Part shown: piece after piece, positions 1 to 8,141 of the stretch
Layout of the letters: each line of letters opens with the position of its first letter
Numbering within the stretch: the first letter of the stretch is position 1
Assembly (NCBI GenBank): GCA_020072785.1
Contig: JAIQGG010000007.1
Span: 73,995-107,793, forward strand
DNA length: 33,799 nucleotides
Source of the DNA: Terriglobia bacterium
GTDB lineage: Bacteria > Acidobacteriota > Terriglobia > Acidiferrales > UBA7541
Direction of reading: 5' to 3'
The notes under the pieces: model-generated
Databases searched by the model: none
Seen by the model: only the letters and a program-made list of their open reading frames with translations
Told to the model about the DNA's origin: nothing
Position numbers and translations under genes: made by a program

Positions 1-634
1 AGCGCTTCAGGAATTTTTCGGTGTAGGCGAGGGTCTCGGCGGGGGTCTTGTTGTCCGGAGCGGGAAATTCGATCAGGGTTTCCCCGAGGATGGCGCGCAT
101 GCCGGCAGCCTTGGTCTCTTCGGCGATGGCGTCCTCGAAGTAGTACATGTCGGCGAAGGTGGTGGTGCCGCTGCGGATCATCTCCAGGGCGGCGAGGCGC
201 GTACCCCAGCGCACGAACTCCTCGGTGACATTTTTGGCTTCCGCGGGAAAGATAAATTTGGTCAGCCATTCCTGGAGCGTGACGTCGTCCTTCAAGCCGC
301 GGAAGAGCGTCATGGGCACGTGGGTGTGGCCGTTGATGAGGCCGGGGAGGACGAGCTTGCCGAGGGCGTTGATGCGGCGCGAGGCGGTGTAGCGCGCCTC
401 GATCTCCGCGCGCGGGCCGACCGCGAGGATGGTGTCGCCTTTCACCACGATGGCGCCGTCCTCGATCAGGCGGCGGGAGGCATCCATGGTGACGAGGGTG
501 CCGCCGGAGACGATCAGGTCGGCGCGCTTCAGCTTCTTCGGCGGCGCGGGCTGCTTTTCCGCCGTCTGCGCGCGGACGCCTCCCGCGCAAAAAACGAACA
601 TCGCCAGAACAATTGTTGCCACTCCTCTGTTCAC
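1..634 (-). CDS. Exported amidohydrolase, ATZ/TRZ (MtaD/SsnA-like) type, 3' end outside window
   Basis: About 211 residues are visible before the window edge. The GTG start at 634 is chosen because AAGGAGGGAGGA lies directly upstream and the first residues form a Sec signal peptide (MNRGVATIVLAMFVF..., likely cut after VRA, about residue 22). The N-terminal beta-sandwich and start of the barrel are seen, with GLINGHTHVPMTLFRG carrying the metal-binding HxH (H103, H105), followed by KDDVTLQEWL. This pattern is typical of amidohydrolases deaminating S-adenosylhomocysteine, methylthioadenosine, guanine or triazines. The family is usually cytosolic, so a signal peptide is notable. It follows the cytidine deaminase gene in the same direction after 113 bp, which fits purine or pyrimidine base deamination. 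The substrate cannot be fixed from this fragment. Confidence 0.85.
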   Translation of the reverse strand, partial: MNRGVATIVLAMFVFCAGGVRAQTAEKQPAPPKKLKRADLIVSGGTLVTMDASRRLIEDGAIVVKGDTILAVGPRAEIEARYTASRRINALGKLVLPGLINGHTHVPMTLFRGLKDDVTLQEWLTKFIFPAEAKNVTEEFVRWGTRLAALEMIRSGTTTFADMYYFEDAIAEETKAAGMRAILGETLIEFPAPDNKTPAETLAYTEKFLKR

Positions 635-684
635 GTCCTCCCTCCTTGTCATGCCCAAGCCCGATTTCAGGCGTGTCATCCTGG

Positions 685-703
685 GGGCCGGCAAAGCCGG
701 CCC
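685..703. repeat. Perfect 8-bp GC hairpin between two salvage genes
   Basis: GGGCCGGC, an AAA loop and GCCGGCCC form a perfect inverted repeat in the gap between cdd and the amidohydrolase gene. No T-run follows the stem in the direction of transcription (minus strand), so it is not a canonical intrinsic terminator. It could be an mRNA-stability hairpin, or part of a dispersed intergenic repeat, since the adjacent text includes TGTCATCCTG, a string common in intergenic repeats. Confidence 0.6.
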
Positions 704-747
704 GAAAAATCCCAGCCGCTCCCCTGCCGCAGTCTTACACCGGCGAC

Positions 748-1140
748 CTATAGATTGGAAGCGTCGAAGGGCCTGGGAAAGAGTTCGCGCATCTGGTGGA
801 CTTCGACGGCGCCTTGGAGGTTGGCGAGGACCACCGGGACGTCGCCGCAGAATTCCCAGATCAACTGGCGGCAGGCCCCGCAGGGCGGCGTGAGCTTTTC
901 GGCGTCGGTGACCACGGCGATGGCGTCAAAGCCACGCTCCCCTTCAGAGATGGCCTTGAAGATGGCCACGCGCTCCGCGCAGACGGTGAGGCCATAGGAG
1001 GCGTTTTCCACGTTGCAGCCGCCAAAGATGCGGCCGGAAGAGGCGCGCAAGGCGGCGCCAACGCGGAAATTGGAGTAGGGGGCGTAGGCATTTTCGCGGG
1101 CGGCGCGGGCCGCGGCGATCAAGGTATCGAAGGCGCTCAT
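748..1140 (-). CDS. cdd: Cytidine deaminase
   Basis: A 130-residue protein of the short homotetrameric class that hydrolyses cytidine or deoxycytidine to uridine or deoxyuridine plus ammonia. The catalytic site is complete: C54-A55-E56 (zinc ligand and proton-shuttling Glu) in NVENASYGLTVCAERVA, and PCGACRQ with C87 and C90 as the other zinc ligands. The three-Cys ligand set is typical of the tetrameric Bacillus-like class, while dimeric enzymes use His. Its ATG overlaps the TGA of the purine nucleoside phosphorylase gene (ATGA), suggesting translational coupling. It would feed uridine into the pyrimidine-nucleoside phosphorylase encoded in the same cluster. Confidence 0.97.
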   Translation of the reverse strand: MSAFDTLIAAARAARENAYAPYSNFRVGAALRASSGRIFGGCNVENASYGLTVCAERVAIFKAISEGERGFDAIAVVTDAEKLTPPCGACRQLIWEFCGDVPVVLANLQGAVEVHQMRELFPRPFDASNL

Positions 1141-1994
1141 GCGACGGCCTCCGCGATGCGCGGGAGCAGGGCCTTCAGCAGGGCGATGAACTGGCCCTTC
1201 ACGCGTTCGCCGGTTTCCAGGACTTCTTCGTGGTTGATGGGCTGGTCCAGAATGCCCGCAGCCATGTTCGTGACGCAGGAGATGCCCAGGACGCGCAGGC
1301 CGGCGTGGCGCGCGGCAAGCACTTCCGGCACGGTGGACATGCCGACAAGATCCCCGCCAATGGTGCGGAAGAAACGGATCTCCGCGGGAGTTTCATAATT
1401 GGGGCCGGCAAGCGCCACATAGACGCCTTCATGCTGCGGCAAGCCGAGACGTTTCTCTTCCTCAGCGGCGAACCGGCGGAATTCGCGGTCGTAAGCGTGG
1501 GACATGTCCGGAAAGCGCGGACCGAAGCGCTCGTCGTTGAGGCCGGAGAGGGGGTTCACGCCCTGCAGGTTGATGTGGTCCTTGAGAGTGACCAGGCAGC
1601 CCTGTGAAAACTCCCGGTTGATGCCGCCGGCGGCGTTGGTGAGAATCACCGCGCGCACCCCCAGGCGCGCAAAGACGCGCACCGGAAAGGCCACCTCTTT
1701 CGCCGAGTAGCCTTCGTAGAGATGCACGCGCCCTTGCATTGCCGCGACGGCCAGGCCCGCAAAGGTGCCGAGGACGAGCTGTCCGGCATGCCCGATGGCC
1801 GTGGAGCGCGGAAAATGCGGGATCTTGGCGTAGGGGATTTTCACCGCGCGCTCGAATTCGCCGGCGAATGCGCCCAGGCCGGAGCCGAGGACCAGCGCGA
1901 TTTTCGGGCGGAGTCTGGTCTTGGAACGAATGAACTTCGCGGCGCGTTCGGCGCGCGCAAACTCCCGGCTCGCGGCTGCTCTCTTCGCGCTCAC
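1137..1994 (-). CDS. punA: Purine nucleoside phosphorylase (trimeric, inosine/guanosine type)
   Basis: A 285-residue protein splitting purine (deoxy)nucleosides with phosphate into base and (deoxy)ribose-1-phosphate. Visible family motifs are the phosphate loop GSGLG (37-41), IGHAGQ (67-72), MQGRVHLYEGY (86-96), LTNAAGG, LAGPNYETPAE and VGMSTVPEVLAARH, plus TNMAAG near the C-terminus carrying the base-contacting Asn. Length matches the low-molecular-mass trimeric class rather than hexameric DeoD. It starts with GTG overlapping the stop of the transporter gene (GTGA) and ends overlapping the cdd ATG, placing it mid-operon. punA/xapA-like naming is by family and specificity was not tested. Confidence 0.95.
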   Translation of the reverse strand: MSAKRAAASREFARAERAAKFIRSKTRLRPKIALVLGSGLGAFAGEFERAVKIPYAKIPHFPRSTAIGHAGQLVLGTFAGLAVAAMQGRVHLYEGYSAKEVAFPVRVFARLGVRAVILTNAAGGINREFSQGCLVTLKDHINLQGVNPLSGLNDERFGPRFPDMSHAYDREFRRFAAEEEKRLGLPQHEGVYVALAGPNYETPAEIRFFRTIGGDLVGMSTVPEVLAARHAGLRVLGISCVTNMAAGILDQPINHEEVLETGERVKGQFIALLKALLPRIAEAVA

Positions 1995-3223
1995 AGCAGC
2001 ATCCCCACGATGGCGGCGGAGAGGAGATTGGCCATGGTTCCGGCAAGCATGGCGCGAATGCCGAAGCGGGCGAGCTGCCCGCGCTGGCCGGGTGCCAGGG
2101 CGCCAATGCCGCCGATCTGGATGCCGATGGAGCTGAAGTTGGCAAAGCCGCAGAGGGCGAAGGTGGCGATGGTGAAGGAGCGCGGATCAAGCGCGCCGCG
2201 CATCGTGCTGAGCTGCTGGAAGGCCACCAGTTCGTTGACCACCATGCGCGTGCCCAGCAGATTGCCGATGGCCGCGGCCTCGTGCCAGGGGATGCCGATG
2301 AGCCAGGCCACGGGCGCAAAGACCCAGCCGAAGATCTGCTGCAGGCTCGCGGGGAACCAGGCCATGCCGTGGCCGGCGAGCCAGGTGTGCGCGCCGCCGA
2401 TGAGGAAATTGACGAGGGCCAGCATGGCGAGGAAGGAGATGAGCATGGCGCCGACGTTGATGGCCAGGTGCAGGCCGTCGCTGGTGCCGCGGGCCAGCGC
2501 GCCGAGGGAGTTGGCTTCCTTTTCCATGGGCGGCATCTCCACGCGCCCGGCGGTGAGCGGCTTCTCGGTTTCGGGAACGAGCATCTTGGACATGAGCAGC
2601 GTGCCCGGCGCGGTCATGATCACGGCGGAGAGCAGGTGCTTGGGCTCGATGCCGAAGGCGATGTAGGCGGCCATGATGCCGCCGGAGACGTGAGCCATGC
2701 CGCTGGTCATCACGCACATGAGCTCGGACTTGGTGAGCTTTTCGAGAAAGGGGCGGATGGTGAGCGGGGCTTCGGTCTGGCCCATGAAGATGCTGGCGGC
2801 GACGTTCAGGGATTCCGCGCCGCTGGCGCCCATGACCCGGGTCATGACCCAGGCGGCAGCGCGGATGAGCAACTGCATCACGCCGAGATGATAGAGCAGG
2901 GCGAAGAAGGCGGCGATGAAGATGATCGTGGGCAGGACCTGGAAGGCGAAGTAGAAACCGAGCGAGGAGCCTTTGCGGCCCAGTTCGCCGAAGACGAACT
3001 CCGAGCCCACGAAGGCGAAGCTCAGCAGGCGGTTGACGGCGTCGCCCGCTTTCTGGAACAGGAGACGTCCCGGCTCGAAGCGCAGGACGAAAACGGCGAA
3101 GGTGAACTGCAGGCCGAGCCCCCAGGCCACGGTCTTCAGCCGGATGGCCTTGCGGTCGGTGGAAAAGAGCCAGGCAAGCGCGAGGATTGCGGCGATCCCG
3201 AACAGCCCTGCCAGTCTTCCCAT
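1991..3223 (-). CDS. nupC: Concentrative nucleoside transporter (CNT/NupC family)
   Basis: A 410-residue inner-membrane protein that would import nucleosides by cation symport. It is hydrophobic throughout, with an N-terminal membrane segment (LFGIAAILALAWLF) and the two diagnostic CNT motifs: GQTEAPLTIRPFLEKLTKSE followed by MTSGMAHVSGGIMAAY, and the later GTRMVVNELVAFQQL, which contribute substrate- and ion-binding residues. Length agrees with bacterial NupC (about 400). It lies 50 bp downstream of the pyrimidine-nucleoside phosphorylase gene and overlaps the next gene by 4 nt, so uptake and phosphorolysis are probably co-transcribed. Substrate range (pyrimidine or purine) cannot be told from sequence. 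Confidence 0.95.
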   Translation of the reverse strand: MGRLAGLFGIAAILALAWLFSTDRKAIRLKTVAWGLGLQFTFAVFVLRFEPGRLLFQKAGDAVNRLLSFAFVGSEFVFGELGRKGSSLGFYFAFQVLPTIIFIAAFFALLYHLGVMQLLIRAAAWVMTRVMGASGAESLNVAASIFMGQTEAPLTIRPFLEKLTKSELMCVMTSGMAHVSGGIMAAYIAFGIEPKHLLSAVIMTAPGTLLMSKMLVPETEKPLTAGRVEMPPMEKEANSLGALARGTSDGLHLAINVGAMLISFLAMLALVNFLIGGAHTWLAGHGMAWFPASLQQIFGWVFAPVAWLIGIPWHEAAAIGNLLGTRMVVNELVAFQQLSTMRGALDPRSFTIATFALCGFANFSSIGIQIGGIGALAPGQRGQLARFGIRAMLAGTMANLLSAAIVGMLL

Positions 3224-3273
3224 GACGCTCCTTTTGCGTGCTACGCGATGGCCCTTCGCCCGCCCATTGCCAA

Positions 3274-4584
3274 TCAGGCGCCGATCAGGCGTTTCACCAG
3301 CTTTGGAATTTCCTGCGGCGGTTGCGCGGCGATCTCGCAGCTGTCCGCGAGCAGTTCCTGCGCCGCGGCCAGGCGGCGCTGGTCATTGTAATGGATCGTG
3401 AGCAGGGCGTCGCCCGCGGCGACGCGATCGCCGATGCGCTTGTGAAATTCCAGGCCCACGGCGTGGTCGATCGAGTCTTCTTTCTTCTCGCGGCCGCCGC
3501 CGAGCACGGCCAGTGCAGTGCCGAACTGCGCGCACTTCGTGGCCACCAGGTAGCCGGACGCGGGGCTGGGGATCTGTGCGCGGAGTGCGGCCTTGGGCAG
3601 GCGGTCCGGCTCGTCCACGACGCGCGCGTCGCCGCCCTGCCGGTGGATGCACTCCCGGAATTTGTCCTTGGCCTTCCCGCTGGCGATCATCTCTTCGGCA
3701 AGACGGCGGCCTTCGTCCAGGCTGGGGGTGCGTTCGCCGAGGAAAAACATCCAGGCGGAAAGCTCAAGGCTGAGCGCCCGAAGATCGGCGGGGCCCCGTC
3801 CGCTGAGGACCTCGAGGGACTCGATCACTTCGACGGAATGGCCGGCCATGCGGCCCAGCGGCTGGTTCATATCGGTGATGAGGGCCACGACTTTTTTGCC
3901 CATGCCCCGGCCGGCCTCCACCATGAGCTCGGCCAGACGCACGGAATCTTCTTCCTGGCGCAGAAAAGCGCCGGAGCCGGTCTTGACGTCCAGGACCAAG
4001 GCGTCCAGGCCCTCGGCAAGCTTCTTGCTCATGATGGAGGCGCAGATGAGGCCGAGATTTTCGACGGTGGCGGTGACGTCGCGCAAGGCGTAGATTTTTT
4101 TGTCGGCTGGAGCGATCTCCGCGGTCTGGCCGATCAGGGCCATGCCGCATTCGCGGAGGACGCGGCGGAAGTCGGCGAGCGAAAGATTCACGTTGAAGCC
4201 CGGAATGGATTCGAGTTTGTCGAGCGTGCCGCCGGTGTGGCCCAGGCCGCGGCCGCTGATCATGGGCACGTAGAGGCCGCCGGCCGCGACGATCGGAGCG
4301 AGGATGAGCGAGGTCTTGTCGCCGACGCCGCCGGTGGAATGCTTGTCCACTTTCCCGGCGGGGAGATCGGAGAAGTCCACAACCTCGCCGGAATGCAACA
4401 TGGCTTCGGTGAGCGCGGCGGTTTCGGCACGGGACAACCCGCGCAGCCACGCGGCCATGAGCCAGGCGGCCATCTGATAGTCGGGGATTTCGCCGCGGGT
4501 ATAGGCGGTGATGAGAAAACCGATCTCTTCGCGGGAATGTTCCCCGGAGTCGCGTTTCTTGCGGATCAGGTCGACGGCACGCAT
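3274..4584 (-). CDS. pdp: Pyrimidine-nucleoside (thymidine) phosphorylase
   Basis: A 436-residue enzyme converting thymidine, deoxyuridine or uridine plus phosphate to base and (deoxy)ribose-1-phosphate. The N-terminus MRAVDLIRKKRDSGE aligns with the family start, which is why the ATG at 4584 is preferred over an in-frame ATG at 4617 that adds 11 unusual residues. Neither has a convincing Shine-Dalgarno. Diagnostic motifs are KVDKHSTGGVGDKTSL (phosphate binding), MISGRGLGHTGGTLDKLES (the family signature) and SIMSKKLAEGLDALVLDVK (nucleoside site). The C-terminal alpha/beta domain is complete. It is the first gene of the salvage cluster and is divergent from the PilZ gene. Pdp versus DeoA specificity is not resolved. 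Confidence 0.95.
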   Translation of the reverse strand: MRAVDLIRKKRDSGEHSREEIGFLITAYTRGEIPDYQMAAWLMAAWLRGLSRAETAALTEAMLHSGEVVDFSDLPAGKVDKHSTGGVGDKTSLILAPIVAAGGLYVPMISGRGLGHTGGTLDKLESIPGFNVNLSLADFRRVLRECGMALIGQTAEIAPADKKIYALRDVTATVENLGLICASIMSKKLAEGLDALVLDVKTGSGAFLRQEEDSVRLAELMVEAGRGMGKKVVALITDMNQPLGRMAGHSVEVIESLEVLSGRGPADLRALSLELSAWMFFLGERTPSLDEGRRLAEEMIASGKAKDKFRECIHRQGGDARVVDEPDRLPKAALRAQIPSPASGYLVATKCAQFGTALAVLGGGREKKEDSIDHAVGLEFHKRIGDRVAAGDALLTIHYNDQRRLAAAQELLADSCEIAAQPPQEIPKLVKRLIGA

Positions 4585-4777
4585 GAGAACGGGAGCAACG
4601 CTGCGCGAGGGTAGCATTGCGCGGGAGAAGCGTCAACGCAGCGAGCCGGCGCCCCGGCTCTCCCGGGCGGTCCAGGCGGCGCGCTGCGGGGGAGACTTCC
4701 ACGGCGAGGAGAGGTAAAATTGCGTTCTGTTTTTTCCCATCGCCGGGAAATTGGCCCGGTGCGACGGACAGAGACGC

Positions 4778-5830
4778 ATGAGCCAGCACGACGCAAAGAA
4801 CGGAGGGATCACGGCCGAGCGGGAGCGCCGCCAGAAGGCGAGGCGCGAGCAACTCCTGTACCTGGAGCTGGGGCCGGAAAACGGGGGCGTGGTGCTGGAT
4901 GTCTCCGAGGGCGGCATCCGCTTTCAGGCGGTGAGCCCGCTTCAGGAAGGCGCCCGCGTGCATTTCCGGGTCGACCTGGATGAGACGCGGCACGTGGAAG
5001 GATACGGCCAACTGGTGTGGACGGACGAAACCGGGAGAATCGCCGGGCTCAGCTTCACGGAGTTGTCGGACACCGCCCGCAGGCAGATCCGGGGATACCT
5101 GCAGCAGCCGGCCGGTACGCGGGTGGCCGCAAGTGAGGACGTCGAGAAACCGCGCGGAAATGAAGTCGAGCGCTTGGCGGTGCCGGAATTTCTGCTGGAG
5201 AGCCGGCCGCCGAGCAACCCCTGGCTCGATCCTGAGAACGTGGCCAGGGCGGTCCGCGCCATGCTGCTGGTAACGCTGGTGGCGACACTGGGAGTGGCGC
5301 TGTTCGTGGGCCGCCGCGAGCTCGGCGGGGCACTCGCCTCGCTCGGCGGAACGATTGCCGAAAAGGCCAGGGATCTGCGAACAACGGTGGGGAAAGCATC
5401 AGCGCGCGCAGCGCGTCCGGCGCTGGTCACGAGCTCCGGAAACAGCAAGCGCGCTACCGATAAGCCGCCCGCAAAGGTGGCGCCCCCCGTCACGTCCGGG
5501 AATGCAGGAAGCATCGTAGCAGCGGCGGCACCCGCTCCTCCCTTCGCTCCTGCCCCTGCGGACGCTGGGGAAGCGGAAGTCACGGCCGCGCAGCAGATTC
5601 TGCGCCGGGGAAAAGAGATGGGCAATCCCGCGGAGGCGGTGGGGCTGCTGTGGGCCGCAGTCGAGAAAGGCAATACGCGCGCGGAACTGCTGTTGGCCGA
5701 CCTGTATGTGCAGGGCTTGGGCGTGGCGAAGAATTGCGACCAGGCCCGGGTGCTGCTCACAGCGGCGTCGAAAAAATATAAGGAAGCGCGGCAACAGCTG
5801 GCGCTGCTGGGCGCTTCCGGCTGCCCTTAG
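4778..5830 (+). CDS. PilZ-TM-Sel1 repeat protein
   Basis: A 350-residue protein with three parts. Residues about 10-110 are PilZ-like: an arginine-rich RERRQKARRE segment and DVSEGGIRF matching the (D/N)xSxxG c-di-GMP-binding motif. Residues about 160-180 are one membrane segment (AMLLVTLVATLGVALFV). The last ~80 residues after an Ala/Pro-rich linker contain Sel1/TPR-like repeats (AVGLLWAAVEKGNTRAELLLADLYVQGLG, then a second shorter unit). In the family, PilZ binds c-di-GMP and Sel1 repeats bind proteins, so this may relay a cytoplasmic c-di-GMP signal to a partner across the membrane. A TTG at 4751 gives a 9-residue extension, but ATG at 4778 is the simpler choice. It stands alone, divergent from the salvage cluster. 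Confidence 0.8.
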   Translation: MSQHDAKNGGITAERERRQKARREQLLYLELGPENGGVVLDVSEGGIRFQAVSPLQEGARVHFRVDLDETRHVEGYGQLVWTDETGRIAGLSFTELSDTARRQIRGYLQQPAGTRVAASEDVEKPRGNEVERLAVPEFLLESRPPSNPWLDPENVARAVRAMLLVTLVATLGVALFVGRRELGGALASLGGTIAEKARDLRTTVGKASARAARPALVTSSGNSKRATDKPPAKVAPPVTSGNAGSIVAAAAPAPPFAPAPADAGEAEVTAAQQILRRGKEMGNPAEAVGLLWAAVEKGNTRAELLLADLYVQGLGVAKNCDQARVLLTAASKKYKEARQQLALLGASGCP

Positions 5831-5980
5831 GCGCCCGCTATTTCTTCTTTCCGGCATTTTCTTTTCGTTTTTTTTCTACCCGGGCCTCTCCTGGCCCTGA
5901 ACATCCGGCATAGGGCGGCCTTGTGCCCGCTGGACTGCACCAGGGCTCGCGTGAGTGGACGGCGCAAGGAGAGGGACCGT

Positions 5981-6011
5981 TTGCGTTTCCCTGCGCCGAC
6001 TCTGCTAGAAT
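5981..6011 (+). promoter_or_regulatory. Candidate sigma-70-like promoter for the MBL-fold gene
   Basis: TTGCGT (5981-5986) and TAGAAT (6006-6011) are spaced by 19 bp, ending 37 nt before the ATG of the MBL-fold gene. The spacer is slightly long. The call rests on position and resemblance only. Confidence 0.3.
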
Positions 6012-6048
6012 CCTGACTTCGTTTGCAGTGCCAACTTCCGGAGGAGCC

Positions 6049-7182
6049 ATGACCGATCTTTCCCTTGGGGAGCGCGCCAAGCCGTTTTCGCGGCGGACTT
6101 TTCTGGCCGGGACATCGTGGTGCGCGGCGGCCTACGCGCTGGCGCGGCTGATCCCCACGCCGGCGCTGGCGGCATCGCTGGCCGCGGATGCGCGGGTGGC
6201 GCAGGCGCCGCTGGTGGACAAGGGCTTTGCGGCCGTGCGCAAGATCGGCGAGGGACTGTACGCGACGATCTCCGACGGGTCCAAGGGCGCGCAAACGATG
6301 TGCAACGGCGGCTTCCTCGCGGGGAAGGACGGGGCGCTGCTGATCGAGGGCTATGCCAGCACGGCGGGCGCGGCGTTCCAGTTGGAGGCCCTGCGCATGG
6401 TGAGCCAGGCTCCGGTGCACGCGGCGCTGAACACCCATTATCACTTCGACCATTCGCTGGGCAACGCCTTCTACGGCGGACAGAATATCCCGCTCTGGGG
6501 ACACGCCCAGACAGCCAGCCGGATCGCCTCGAGCTACATTCCACTGCAGGGAACGGACCGTGCGGCGGTGCTGGCTCCTCTGGAGAAGCGCGCGAAGGAA
6601 GCGAAGTCGGAGACCGAACGGCAGCATGCGCAGAGCGACGTGCGCACCATGGGCTCGGTTTTCGATATTCTGCAGAACGCCGTGCTGGCGGTGCCCAATC
6701 ACCCCCTGGACCCCGCAAAGCTGCCCTTGACGGTGGACCTGGGCGGAGTGCGGGCCGTGCTGGAGAGTTTCCCGGGGCATTCGGGCACCGACATCATCGT
6801 GAGCGTGCCGGAGCAGAACGTGGTGTACGCGGGCGACCTGCTCTTCCACGGCATGTATCCGGTGTGCTTCGATGAAAAAGCCACGGTTTCCGGCTGGCGC
6901 GCGACGCTGAAGACCTTCGCGTCCTACAGCAAGGAGACGCTCTTCGTGCCGGGACACGGGCAGATTTGCGGGCAGGATGGGATCCAGCAGTTGCGCGACA
7001 TTTTTGATGACCTCTCGGAGCAGGCGGAGAAGCTGTACCAGGCGGGGGTGCCGGCGGAAGCGGCGGCGCACCTCTACACCCCGCCGGAAAAATTCAAGAG
7101 CCTGGGGATTTTTGCGTGGGGCTTCACCATCGGCCCGGCGATCACCAAGCTGTACGAGGAGTGGCAGGGCAAAAAAGCCTGA
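6049..7182 (+). CDS. Tat-exported metallo-beta-lactamase-fold hydrolase
   Basis: A 377-residue protein. ATG 6049 is chosen because GGAGGAG lies just upstream and the reading begins with a twin-arginine signal (FSRRTFLAGTSW, then an Ala-rich stretch ending near PALAA, about residue 42). A complete dinuclear metal site is visible: HYHFDH (H130, H132, D134, H135), a His in FPGHSGTD, Asp in YAGDLLFHG and His in FVPGHG. Tat export suggests folding and metal loading before secretion. The fold covers beta-lactamases, lactonases, glyoxalase II and alkylsulfatase-like enzymes, and nothing here picks one. It is convergent with the downstream suhB-like gene, 36 bp away. Confidence 0.9.
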   Translation: MTDLSLGERAKPFSRRTFLAGTSWCAAAYALARLIPTPALAASLAADARVAQAPLVDKGFAAVRKIGEGLYATISDGSKGAQTMCNGGFLAGKDGALLIEGYASTAGAAFQLEALRMVSQAPVHAALNTHYHFDHSLGNAFYGGQNIPLWGHAQTASRIASSYIPLQGTDRAAVLAPLEKRAKEAKSETERQHAQSDVRTMGSVFDILQNAVLAVPNHPLDPAKLPLTVDLGGVRAVLESFPGHSGTDIIVSVPEQNVVYAGDLLFHGMYPVCFDEKATVSGWRATLKTFASYSKETLFVPGHGQICGQDGIQQLRDIFDDLSEQAEKLYQAGVPAEAAAHLYTPPEKFKSLGIFAWGFTIGPAITKLYEEWQGKKA

Positions 7183-7218
7183 CCGGGATGGCCTGCTTTC
7201 GCCCGCAGGGAACGCGGG

Positions 7219-8025
7219 TCAGCGCTGGAGCGGGGCCGCGGGGTAGCGGCGGGCGATGTCGGCGGCGACGCGCTGCATTTCGGCGTGCACCAGGGTATTG
7301 CTGGCGAGGATGGAGCGGCCGCCGAGGCGGTAGGGCTCCCCGGCGAGGTCGCTGATCTTTCCGCCGGCCTCTTCGACGAGCAGCACTCCGGCAGCGGTGT
7401 CCCAGGGCTTCAGGCCGAACTCCCAGAACGCGTCGAAGCGCCCGGCGGCCACGCAGGCCAGATCGAGCGCGGCGGAGCCGTCGCGGCGCACGCCGTGGGA
7501 GCGCAGCGTGAAATCCCAGTAGTAGTGGATGTTGGGATGGGCCTGGCGCTTGTGGTTGGGAAAGCCCGTGCAGAGCAGGCTGGTGGCCAGGGTGGCGTTC
7601 TTGGAAACGCGCATGGGTTGGCCGTTGAAGGTGGCGCCTGCGCCGCGCGCGGCGGCGAAGAGTTCGTCGTAGATGGGGTTGTAGACCACGCCGGCGAGGA
7701 GCGCGTCGCCCTGCGCGAGGGCAATGGAGACGGCGAAGCAGGGGTAGCCGTGGGCGAAATTCGTGGTGCCGTCGAGCGGGTCGACGTGCCAGCAGAATTC
7801 CGAAGCGCTCTCGCGCCCGCTGCCCTCTTCCGCGGCGATGCCGTGTTCCGGAAAATATTTGTGCAGGCGCGTGACGATGACCTCCTCGGCGCGCCGGTCG
7901 GCTTGCGTCACCAGGTCAAAATCGCCCTTGTAGGCGATGTCCGGGGGACGCGCGTACTCCTCGCGCAGGACCTTCCCGGCTTCCCGGGCGATTTCGACGG
8001 CGGCTTCGAGATAGTTCTTAGACAT
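7219..8025 (-). CDS. suhB: Inositol-1-monophosphatase family phosphatase
   Basis: A 268-residue Mg-dependent phosphatase of the FIG superfamily. Metal-binding residues are present: the EE pair (66-67) in GIAAEEGSG, DPLDGTTNF (82-90, with the two Asp and the Thr), and the C-terminal PWDTAAG. GSAALDLACVAAGRFDAFWE matches the usual family C-terminal core. The family hydrolyses inositol phosphates, and some members act on other sugar or nucleotide phosphates (3'-phosphoadenosine 5'-phosphate, fructose-1,6-bisphosphate), so inositol phosphate is only the default substrate. It is separated by 116 bp from the upstream vWA gene in the same direction. No regulatory site is evident. Confidence 0.92.
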   Translation of the reverse strand: MSKNYLEAAVEIAREAGKVLREEYARPPDIAYKGDFDLVTQADRRAEEVIVTRLHKYFPEHGIAAEEGSGRESASEFCWHVDPLDGTTNFAHGYPCFAVSIALAQGDALLAGVVYNPIYDELFAAARGAGATFNGQPMRVSKNATLATSLLCTGFPNHKRQAHPNIHYYWDFTLRSHGVRRDGSAALDLACVAAGRFDAFWEFGLKPWDTAAGVLLVEEAGGKISDLAGEPYRLGGRSILASNTLVHAEMQRVAADIARRYPAAPLQR

Positions 8026-8141
8026 GTCGGATGCTCGGGAACAGCGTCTGCTTCTTACTCCGCGTACTGCGCGAATCCCTTCTCCACTTTACCATCTGCA
8101 GCAAAGAAGAACAGTTCCGCGGCAATGGCTTCGCCCTCGCG

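Noticed and set aside
685-703. Intrinsic terminator between cdd and the amidohydrolase gene
   Set aside because: The hairpin is strong but no T-run follows on the transcribed strand.
2282-4614. Long plus-strand open frames opposite nupC and pdp
   Set aside because: High-GC antisense shadows rich in Gly, His and Asp, without Shine-Dalgarno or known motifs; the minus-strand genes are certain.
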